From CALJFL01 sp964590005 (GTDB taxonomy: Bacteria > Pseudomonadota > Gammaproteobacteria > Pseudomonadales > Halieaceae): a stretch of DNA of 23,962 nucleotides. The notes under the pieces were generated by a model. The model saw only the letters and a program-made list of their open reading frames with translations, was not told the origin of the DNA and ran no database searches. The stretch is taken from positions 1 to 23,962 of the forward strand of contig CAZPVJ010000132.1 of assembly GCA_964590005.1 (NCBI GenBank), read 5' to 3'. The position numbers were made by a program, and so were the translations under genes. Numbering within the stretch: position 1 is the stretch's first letter; every line of letters begins with the position of its first letter. Below, piece after piece: positions 7,218 to 14,510 of the stretch.

Positions 7218-7246
7218 CGCCAGTCAGCGAACCACAGTCTATAATG
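7218..7246 (+). promoter_or_regulatory. Putative sigma-70 promoter of the Tlc-like/CADG transporter gene
   Basis: A perfect -10 TATAAT (7241-7246) lies 17 bases after a weak -35 (CCGCCA, three of six matches). Transcription would begin near 7253, leaving about 24 bases before the ATG at 7277. The -10 is convincing, the -35 is not. Confidence 0.4.
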
Positions 7247-7276
7247 GTGCAGAACAAGTCTGAAAGCTAATTCGGT

Positions 7277-8899
7277 ATGGCGACCTTTACCCGCATAGAA
7301 CGGATGCTGTCACTTTTCACCGTTTTACGCGCCGGAGAGGGGCGAGCGGCGCTTCGCCTGTGTTTCCAGTCTTTCGTCCTGATGTTCGCCTACTACCAGC
7401 TCAAGGTGATTCGCGAACCCATGATCCTGGCCGAGGGTTCCGCTGAGTTGCGGGCCTACTCCACGGCGCTGCAAGCCATTCTGCTGATGATGATCGTACC
7501 GATCTTCACCCGTCTCTATCAACAGGCGGGGAAACTGGAGGCCAAGCACCACCTGTACCGTAACACCCTACTGTTCTTCATTCTCAACCTGCTGGGATTC
7601 GCGGTGGCCTATCAGCTGAGTATACCGGTGGCGGTAGCGTTCTACGTCTGGCTGGGCATATTCTCGGTAATGATTCTGGCCTTGTTCTGGGCCTTTTCCG
7701 CCGACCTGTTCAACCAGCGCTCAGGACAGAGGCTGTTTCCGTTAATCGCGTCGGCCGGCGCCTGCGGCGCACTCGCCGGCTCGGGCCTGGCCAACAGCGT
7801 TGACCAGGCGCTGGGGCACGGCGGCGTAATGTGGGCCTCCTGCTTTCTGTTGCTCATCCCCTGGTACCTCAGCAACAGCATTGAGGAGAAAATCCCCACA
7901 GGCTCGCGCTGTTTTACACCCGACAGGGGTGACCGTCGCCCCTACCCGCTCTCCAAGGGCTTTAAGGTGGTCCTGCAAAATCGCTACCTTGCACTCGTCG
8001 CCGCGCTGGTCATCGTACTGAACCTGATCAACACCAACGGCGAATACGTTCTGGCAAGCTTCGTCACGGCAAGTGCGGAGCAGCGAGCCGAAGCCATGGG
8101 ACAAACGGTTGATCAGTACATTACCGGCTTCTACGGTGACTATCTCTTTCTGACCACCCTGCTGAGTTTCCTTTTCCAGCTGCTGCTGGTCGCCAGGATT
8201 TTCGATCGTCTCGGTGTGGCAGGTTCCATGTTCGTACTGCCCATCCTGATGATCGTAAACTACAGTCTGCTCGCTATTTTGCCCCTGATTGCGGTCGCGC
8301 GTGCAGCGATGATTGCCGAGAACAGCGTCAACTACTCGCTGCAGACCACAGCGCGACACGCACTCTTCCTACCGGTTAGCCGGCTGGAGAAGTACGTGGG
8401 TAAACAGACCATCGATACCTTCTTCTTTCGTCTGGGTGATGTGCTTTCTGGCAGTTTCGTCTACCTGGCGAGCGCTTTGCTGGGGCTGGGCATTGTCGGC
8501 TTTATCTCGATCAACATAGCGCTCGCCCTGGGGTTACTGTGGCTGACCATCGCCATCCGACGTCTGCATCTGCAGAAGTGCGCGGAGCGGCTGCCAAACC
8601 TGCCGCCGGTGGTGGCCGAGCCATTGGAGGACCTGTTCATACCTTCAGGCACACTGAGCGAGATGCAAATCGATGCGGGAACCTTCATTGACCCGGACGT
8701 GGGGGATGCGCTGCGCTATTCTGCATTCGCCCATCACTCCCAGGAATTACCACCCTGGATTACCTTTGACGGGCTGGACAGGCGCTTCCTGTTCTCACCC
8801 CCCAGCCAGGATTCAGGCCAGCTACGAATCCGTGTGGTAGCCACCGACTTCGAGGGACTGGAGGCGGAAGTCTGCTTTACTCTTAACTACGGATCCTGA
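7277..8899 (+). CDS. Tlc-like (NTP/NDP-exchange type) transporter with C-terminal CADG/Ig-like domain
   Basis: A 540-residue protein with about twelve membrane segments between residues 24 and 427. The N-terminal segment FVLMFAYYQLKVIREPMIL and the motif ALFLPVSRLEKYVGKQTID (362-380) match the ADP/ATP translocase-like (Tlc) family and recur in the neighbouring convergent gene. Tlc proteins exchange ATP and ADP in obligate intracellular bacteria; substrates of free-living homologues are largely unknown. After a short linker (about 430-450) the last ~90 residues look like a cadherin/Ig-like CADG (He_PIG) domain: LSEMQIDAGTFIDPDVGDAL, LPPWITFD, FLFSPPSQDSGQLRIRVVATD. Such domains usually lie outside the cytoplasm, so their position here is odd. 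The stop is eight bases from the convergent paralogue. Domain calls are by eye. Confidence 0.78.
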   Translation: MATFTRIERMLSLFTVLRAGEGRAALRLCFQSFVLMFAYYQLKVIREPMILAEGSAELRAYSTALQAILLMMIVPIFTRLYQQAGKLEAKHHLYRNTLLFFILNLLGFAVAYQLSIPVAVAFYVWLGIFSVMILALFWAFSADLFNQRSGQRLFPLIASAGACGALAGSGLANSVDQALGHGGVMWASCFLLLIPWYLSNSIEEKIPTGSRCFTPDRGDRRPYPLSKGFKVVLQNRYLALVAALVIVLNLINTNGEYVLASFVTASAEQRAEAMGQTVDQYITGFYGDYLFLTTLLSFLFQLLLVARIFDRLGVAGSMFVLPILMIVNYSLLAILPLIAVARAAMIAENSVNYSLQTTARHALFLPVSRLEKYVGKQTIDTFFFRLGDVLSGSFVYLASALLGLGIVGFISINIALALGLLWLTIAIRRLHLQKCAERLPNLPPVVAEPLEDLFIPSGTLSEMQIDAGTFIDPDVGDALRYSAFAHHSQELPPWITFDGLDRRFLFSPPSQDSGQLRIRVVATDFEGLEAEVCFTLNYGS

Positions 8900-8907
8900 A
8901 GAAGCGC

Positions 8908-10218
8908 CTAGTCAGCGCCCTCCAGCTCGGCGAACTTCCTGCCGGCGTAACGGGCGGCTACCACCCAGACCACCAGCAGTAAGAGGGTCAGCAGGCCGAG
9001 GTAACGCATACTGGCGAAATCCTGGAACAGGAAGGTGATACCCAGGCTGATAAGCACGGCAATGGCCTTGGCAAAGCGCTGGACAAACATATCGATGAAG
9101 GCTTTCGCGCGGTACTTCTCCGCCGCGGAAGTCGGCACATACAAAGCCTCTTTAGAGGACTGGTTAATCGAATAACTGAAACCGTTGTCCGATGTGCTCA
9201 GCATGCTGCCCACCCACAACACCGGGAAGAGCAGGAAGGCGGAGGAACCCAGGGCGATCGTGAATGGCAATACCAGCAGCGCGATCCCTACGCCAAAGCG
9301 GGTCATGATAAAGCTGGTCAGGAAGAGTTGAACAAACAGGGATACCCAGTTGGTAATGGTGAAAACTGTCGCGAAATGGCGACCGATATCAGGACCATCC
9401 AGGTAATGCGCGACCGTCGCGGTGAACTGGAAGTCGATTATAGTGGAGATGATTTCGTACAGGCCGACAATCGCCACGATCGACAACAGGTAATAGGACG
9501 AAAAAACCAGCTTGGCACCCTCGGTCGCCGGGTTGCCCGAGGGGGCTTTCGCCACCTCCTTGGACGTCGCCGGCTCTGCTTCAACCAGGACGCGACTGCC
9601 AGCAGCACCGGCTACGGCCATGATCAGCACGGCCAGGCCAATGCAAACCCACAGCCAGCCGCTATAAGACATCATTGAGACATTGGCACTGACCACACTG
9701 GTTCCAAAAACGCCGCCACAGACACCCCCAAGGCCCACCAGGCCATAAAGGCGTTTGGCGGCATCGGGAGTGACGCTGTCATTGAGGAATGCGAAAAATG
9801 TGGCAACCATCAGTGTGCTGAACAGGTCCCCAAAAAGATAAAAGCCCCAGACGGTGACATCGCCGGGTTCATCCAGCCACTGACCAAAAAACAGGTAGCA
9901 GGCAATGAAGAAAAGCGAAAACAGGTAGCTCAGCTGCTGACGCCGGAATTGCCGACTCAGCTGGGTGAAAACGACAACTGCAGCAAACGCCACGACCATG
10001 TTGAGCACTTTGGCCAGGAGTTCAGCCTGCGGAGCGCTGTACAGCGTGCCCAGCAGGTTGAAGCCTTGCTGGTCGTAATACTCGATGAACAGGCCCTTCT
10101 TGATCGGCTTCAATATCCAGAAACTGGTAATGACCAGAAAGAAATAACTGAACATGAGAATAGCGAGGGGCAGCTCTTCGCGCTGCACCTTCAGGGAATC
10201 AATCAGCTTGTTTTTCAA
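8908..10218 (-). CDS. Tlc-like (NTP/NDP-exchange type) transporter
   Basis: A 436-residue integral membrane protein with about twelve segments. Near the N-terminus, FWILKPIKKGLFIEYY (33-48) is the Tlc-type first-helix motif, and EALYVPTSAAEKYRAKAFID (357-376) matches the equivalent motif of the convergent neighbour. The predicted role is nucleotide (ATP/ADP-like) exchange across the inner membrane; substrate and direction are not shown by sequence. A central soluble loop (about 212-234) is Ala/Pro/Lys-rich. The start is TTG at 10218, with AGAGG ten bases upstream; no good Met fits before the first helix. It begins 21 bases after the phosphatase-kinase stop, so it is very probably co-transcribed with it. 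Unlike its neighbour it has no extra C-terminal domain. Confidence 0.8.
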   Translation of the reverse strand: MKNKLIDSLKVQREELPLAILMFSYFFLVITSFWILKPIKKGLFIEYYDQQGFNLLGTLYSAPQAELLAKVLNMVVAFAAVVVFTQLSRQFRRQQLSYLFSLFFIACYLFFGQWLDEPGDVTVWGFYLFGDLFSTLMVATFFAFLNDSVTPDAAKRLYGLVGLGGVCGGVFGTSVVSANVSMMSYSGWLWVCIGLAVLIMAVAGAAGSRVLVEAEPATSKEVAKAPSGNPATEGAKLVFSSYYLLSIVAIVGLYEIISTIIDFQFTATVAHYLDGPDIGRHFATVFTITNWVSLFVQLFLTSFIMTRFGVGIALLVLPFTIALGSSAFLLFPVLWVGSMLSTSDNGFSYSINQSSKEALYVPTSAAEKYRAKAFIDMFVQRFAKAIAVLISLGITFLFQDFASMRYLGLLTLLLLVVWVVAARYAGRKFAELEGAD

Positions 10219-10239
10219 GCGATAATGACCTCTGTCGAC

Positions 10240-12138
10240 CTAGGGGGCCGTGCCCTCTGCTTCCTTGAGGATGAGATCACGTCGCGCCAGGATAGCCTCT
10301 ATCTGTCGCGGGTGAAGGTATTCCGATAGTTCGGCTGTCAGGTTCTGCTCGTTCAGCGACAGCAAGCGCTCCCTCAGCAGGTCAGAAACCAGCAGAGTCA
10401 CCCTGCGGTATTGCTTGGGTCGCTTCTCGGTTGAGCGAAAAGCCAGGCTGTGGTCGATGAACTTGAGCATGTAGTCGTCTTTCGTCCACAGGATGTTCGT
10501 CAGGTTGCGATCGTCGTTGTGAATGAGGATATCGAACACGAAGCGCAGGCGGTATTGTTCGTTCTGCTTACAGTAGCCACTAAATGGCAGCTCTTCTTCC
10601 AGCCGGTCACGCTCATTGATGGCATTCTCAACCCAATCCGACAGCGTACCCTCGTCACCGTCCACCTCGGTCAAGACCGCTGCGGGAACCATTTGCCAGC
10701 CCAGCATCCGATCGAGCTTGTAAGCGGCTACATCGTATTGATAGCGATCACTGTCGTTGTTACGCCTGGCAATGTACTTGGACTTTTTCTCCAGGCCCGG
10801 GTGAGTGTCCTCGTATTTGAACACAGCGTCATTGACGATGCCGTCGCGCTCCTGTTGAACCCGTTTGGGCTTGGTAATACCGGTGCCAATATCTTTTATC
10901 GATACTATAGGGGCGGTGCGCATGAAGTCCTCCAGTTCGGCATCGCTCATACCGGACAATTTCTGGGACAGACTACTTTGCTCCGGAACCGGCTGGGCCC
11001 GGCCGCCCGCACCCAGGTAATGCACATAGTCAGTGCCGCCCTCTGAAACGAGTGCAGACGCTCTACCCTTGTAGACACTGGCCAGCATCCCGGTATCGAG
11101 TCTGATGGCGAGACCATCCATACGCTCTTCAACTTCGCCGCGTGTCGGTGTATGACCCATAACCAACTGGCTCGCACCTACCCGTTTCAGGAAGCGCTCC
11201 GTGTTGTAGGACTCGGCAAGGGGGTGACACATGGCCGTCCCGCGGTACCAGTTAGGGCTATCTTCACTGAAAACAAATGCTTCCTGAGCCTCGAACACGG
11301 TTTGTACCTGTTCGAACCAGTCTGCCCGCTTGCGTGGGTTGGCCGCCGCAAACTCCTCAACTCTGGCATTGAGGAAGGTCAGCCGGTCGTGGTAACCCAC
11401 ATGGAGCGGCATAACACCCGCTGCCCGCAGGGTTTCCATGCTGTTGATGAAGGTCCGCAACTCCCCCTGCAGCTTGCCATTGAGCTTGTCGAGATCATCC
11501 TCACTGGCCATGGAGGCGATACCCCCGTGCATATACACCTTGTCATTAACCTTGATCACAAAAGGTTGCTGCATCAGCCAACTACCGAGCATCCCCTTGG
11601 GTGAATAGGCTTTGCGCAGGCCCACGAACCCTGGGGGGTATTCCTGATCAAAAGCCGCCCTGACTGTGGCGTCATCACCGCCCGGGTTGAGCGCCCGGTA
11701 ATCTGCAAACAACTTGTCGCGATCCGCCTGACTCTCGTCGCCCGCGAAGGCGGCAAATTCCTCCTTGGACACATAACGCAGGTCGCCGGTCATCACCATC
11801 ACTTCGTGGTTACCCAGGACCATATGGACGGCGCCACCGGCATCGCGAGCCTGTCCCGAGAGCTTGATCAACAATTCCACCACTTGCCGTGACCCCGGCC
11901 CACGATCGATCAGGTCGCCTACGGAAACCAGGTGAGTGTTGCCGCCGGCCCAGTTGAGCTGGCCGTCAATGACGCCCAGTTCCCGCAACAACGCTGTCCA
12001 GTCGTCGTACGCACCGTGAACATCGCCGAATGCGACCACCCGGCCCGGTGCCTTGATGTCATAGCGGCTGGCAGCGAGAGATCCGCTGGAAAAGATAATG
12101 AGACACAACAGAAGGGTTATTCTGTGGAGAGTGGACAT
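10240..12138 (-). CDS. Secreted phosphatase-kinase fusion: PPP-type metallophosphatase plus Fam20/PI3K-like kinase
   Basis: A 632-residue protein with a Sec signal peptide (residues 1-23, ending SLAAS). Residues 32-375 form a PPP-family (Shewanella-like) metallophosphatase with all metal motifs: GDVHG (Asp39, His41), GDLIDRG (Asp75), GNHE (Asn110, His111), MHGG (His204) and MGHTP (His329). Residues about 412-625 resemble an atypical Fam20/PI3K-like kinase: IGTGITKP glycine segment, AVFKYE (Lys441), the helix YDVAAYKLDRMLGW (Asp469 in place of the usual Glu), TLSDWVENAI, the catalytic loop HNDDRNLTN with Asp543 and Asn548 at the D-x4-N spacing, and FIDHS with Asp562 as the metal aspartate. Both halves look active, so the product should dephosphorylate and phosphorylate targets in the periplasm. 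GGAAG precedes the ATG. The Tlc-like transporter follows by 21 bases. The kinase family call is by eye. Confidence 0.8.
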   Translation of the reverse strand: MSTLHRITLLLCLIIFSSGSLAASRYDIKAPGRVVAFGDVHGAYDDWTALLRELGVIDGQLNWAGGNTHLVSVGDLIDRGPGSRQVVELLIKLSGQARDAGGAVHMVLGNHEVMVMTGDLRYVSKEEFAAFAGDESQADRDKLFADYRALNPGGDDATVRAAFDQEYPPGFVGLRKAYSPKGMLGSWLMQQPFVIKVNDKVYMHGGIASMASEDDLDKLNGKLQGELRTFINSMETLRAAGVMPLHVGYHDRLTFLNARVEEFAAANPRKRADWFEQVQTVFEAQEAFVFSEDSPNWYRGTAMCHPLAESYNTERFLKRVGASQLVMGHTPTRGEVEERMDGLAIRLDTGMLASVYKGRASALVSEGGTDYVHYLGAGGRAQPVPEQSSLSQKLSGMSDAELEDFMRTAPIVSIKDIGTGITKPKRVQQERDGIVNDAVFKYEDTHPGLEKKSKYIARRNNDSDRYQYDVAAYKLDRMLGWQMVPAAVLTEVDGDEGTLSDWVENAINERDRLEEELPFSGYCKQNEQYRLRFVFDILIHNDDRNLTNILWTKDDYMLKFIDHSLAFRSTEKRPKQYRRVTLLVSDLLRERLLSLNEQNLTAELSEYLHPRQIEAILARRDLILKEAEGTAP

Positions 12139-12226
12139 GACTGGCTTCCGTTTATTTTTAAAACGCGGTTTGTTTACCCGATTTTAGTCGGAATTAGGGG
12201 TTTTGCCACGGCAACACAACCGGGGC

Positions 12227-14371
12227 TCAATCCACCCAACCGAGCACATCTCGAATCACCGACCAGCGTGGCGTCCGGGGTTTAGCAGCCCCGCCCAGCA
12301 TCCAGTACTCGTATAGCGCATCGATCGTGCCGTCCTTCTTCTTCAGATCTACCCAGTTACTGACAAACTCCAGCATTTCTACGTCGCCTTTGGGCACCGG
12401 ATATCCCGCGGGCAGGCGTATGGCACCGCGCGCTACCCGGGCCACGGTATACCGGGGATAACGGTAGCTGTAGGCCGCCCCCTCCTCGGCAGAGAGCAGC
12501 AGTGCATCGGCCCCCTGTGCGCCACCCGTAAAAAAGTCTTCAGCGGCTTCGAGGGAGACAACCTCTGCATTCGGCAATAGTCGCTCTATACGCGACTCAA
12601 AATAGTGGTTACTGACCAGCGCAATGGTGAGGTCTTCCCGCTGGCGCAACAGTTCCAGGTCGGCAAACAGATCACGCTCATGATCGGGTACTACGAATGC
12701 GAGGGTCAGGTCGATGTAGGGCCTGGCGAAAGAAGCGTAGGCATAACGATCCGGCAGGCTGGCAATGCAGGACATGGCAATATCGATCTGTCCAGAGGCC
12801 AGCATGCGACCCAGCCGGTCAAACTCAAACGGGACAAATTCAAGGTCCACCTTGATGTCCGCCGCCAGGATGTGCGCCATCTCAACATCGAAACCAACCA
12901 GCTTGCCAGCGGGCGTGAGATAACTGCAGGGCAGATTGTTGGGGCGATAGCCGACCTGCAACACGCCATTGCGCAATATGTGATCCACCCGTGTTCCGGC
13001 GAGTTGGGTCACGCTGGCCGGTGGCACAGTTTCTGAAAAACGCGCACTAACCCGCTCTTCCATCAGTTCAATGCTGGCCAGGACTGAATCCCGTGGTGGA
13101 GCTTCGGGCACAAAGACCATGAAGTAAGCGCGCAGTGCCAGTACCAGTGCAAACAGGCTGGCCGTGGTTATCAGCAGGTAGCGAGCTACAGCCGCACCGC
13201 GGATGGTGACTTTTCCGCAGAGAGCCAAGGTCCCCAGGACACTGAGCACAATGATATGCAGGGCCGCCAGCATGGCACCGAAACGACCCACCACAATGCC
13301 CGTCACCAGGAATAGCTGGAACATGTCAGCGGGAATACGCAGGGAGTCCAGCAGGTAGGGCACAGCCACATTGAGACTACCGAAAAGGCTAAACAGCCCG
13401 TTGAAAGCCAGGGTCAACCGATCGCCGCCGTCCAGGTCGGTGTCGGTAAACCACGCCGCAAACAACAGGAACAGCAGCACCAGCAATTTACCCAGGGAGG
13501 GAAAGTTGAAAGAAACCGGTACGATAATATCGATCGCCGACTCAGCCTCGGGGCCCTCGACCTTATGACGGCGCAGTAACTCCTTACAGTTTTCGGCAAT
13601 CTGAGGAAGCACCACAAACTGATTGCCTGTGGCAAAGGCCATGACCAGCGTATCCCTGAACGTGCCCAACACCTCGCGATACGGAATGCCACTCAGAGCG
13701 GCCACCAGTCCAGGAAATATCCAGAAGGTGATCAGGGTCGCGAGACTGACATAGGTAATCAGGTACACCTGGACCCGCCCGACCTCTTCGATCGTCATCG
13801 TGCCCGAGGCGGATGCGGCAATGGCGAAAATACCGTAAGGGGTCAATTGCACGATGCCGTGATTAACCTTGCTCAGCGCCGCACCCAAACCGTCGAAAAA
13901 AGGCAGCACAAGACTCTTATCCTCGACCGAGATAAGCGCCACGCCCACCAGGATGCTGAAGAAAACAACCGCCGGGACCAGGTTATTGGCCAGCGAAAAG
14001 AACACATTTGCCGGCAGGTAGAGTTCGATTAGATCGGTTTCCTGCGTTTCCTCGGCAACCGCGCTGCTGAAGAACGATGCAGTATCGAGGTCCGGGAATG
14101 CCAGCGCACCGATAAAAATGATAAGCAAGGCCAGGGCCCAGATAGCCAGCAGGACGGCTGTACCCCGAACCGCCAGTCGACGGGCCTGGTCCAGGTCCAT
14201 TCTGCCGAAGCCGGCAATCAGCGACACGATAATGTAAGGCAATACCGTGATTTGCAGCAGCTTCACGAAAATGTCGCCGAACACCTTTAAGCCGGCGACC
14301 ATTTCCCCGAAAAACAGTCCGGTCAGGATGCCCGCCGCCAGACCGACGAAAATACGTGCTGAAAGCCCCAT
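12227..14371 (-). CDS. Dicarboxylate/amino-acid:cation symporter (SDF) fused to a periplasmic solute-binding domain (SBP_bac_3)
   Basis: A 714-residue fusion. Residues 1 to about 395 are an SDF (GltP/DctA) sodium:dicarboxylate symporter starting MGLSARIFVGLAAG. One extra hydrophobic helix (about 396-421) should bring the rest to the periplasm. Residues about 460-694 are a family-3 solute-binding domain as in amino-acid ABC receptors: GKLVGFDVEMAHILAADI (489-506), then a SGQIDIAMSCI-type hinge and FARPYIDLTLAFVV. The domain could capture substrate for, or gate, the symporter. Usual SDF motifs are altered: FATGNQFVVLP where a serine-rich hairpin is expected, and NFPSLGK instead of NMDGT. I chose the ATG at 14371 over one at 14458 because a TATGAT -10 lies between them and family members begin there. 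It ends 88 bases before the phosphatase-kinase gene. Confidence 0.85.
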   Translation of the reverse strand: MGLSARIFVGLAAGILTGLFFGEMVAGLKVFGDIFVKLLQITVLPYIIVSLIAGFGRMDLDQARRLAVRGTAVLLAIWALALLIIFIGALAFPDLDTASFFSSAVAEETQETDLIELYLPANVFFSLANNLVPAVVFFSILVGVALISVEDKSLVLPFFDGLGAALSKVNHGIVQLTPYGIFAIAASASGTMTIEEVGRVQVYLITYVSLATLITFWIFPGLVAALSGIPYREVLGTFRDTLVMAFATGNQFVVLPQIAENCKELLRRHKVEGPEAESAIDIIVPVSFNFPSLGKLLVLLFLLFAAWFTDTDLDGGDRLTLAFNGLFSLFGSLNVAVPYLLDSLRIPADMFQLFLVTGIVVGRFGAMLAALHIIVLSVLGTLALCGKVTIRGAAVARYLLITTASLFALVLALRAYFMVFVPEAPPRDSVLASIELMEERVSARFSETVPPASVTQLAGTRVDHILRNGVLQVGYRPNNLPCSYLTPAGKLVGFDVEMAHILAADIKVDLEFVPFEFDRLGRMLASGQIDIAMSCIASLPDRYAYASFARPYIDLTLAFVVPDHERDLFADLELLRQREDLTIALVSNHYFESRIERLLPNAEVVSLEAAEDFFTGGAQGADALLLSAEEGAAYSYRYPRYTVARVARGAIRLPAGYPVPKGDVEMLEFVSNWVDLKKKDGTIDALYEYWMLGGAAKPRTPRWSVIRDVLGWVD

Positions 14372-14510
14372 CGATACTCTTGCAATTATTCTTACCAGGC
14401 CCCAATCATACACCCTAAGCCGGAAGAACATCCGCATCGACAACTTTGCGTCCAACATCGGTTAGTATGGACACTCGATTAGCTGCGACCTCCCACTGGA
14501 TAACACTGAC

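Noticed and set aside
7742..8359. 205-codon minus-strand frame inside the Tlc-like/CADG gene
   Set aside because: Antisense shadow of a membrane protein gene; Gln/Asp/Gly-rich with no domain pattern.
12203..12214. TTGCCACGGCAA inverted repeat between symporter and phosphatase-kinase genes, as a terminator
   Set aside because: Very short stem and no T-run on the leftward strand; kept only as a reason to test the transcript.
14372..14458. 29-residue N-terminal extension of the symporter fusion
   Set aside because: No ribosome binding site at 14458, and a TATGAT -10 (14405-14410) lies between it and the family-like start at 14371.
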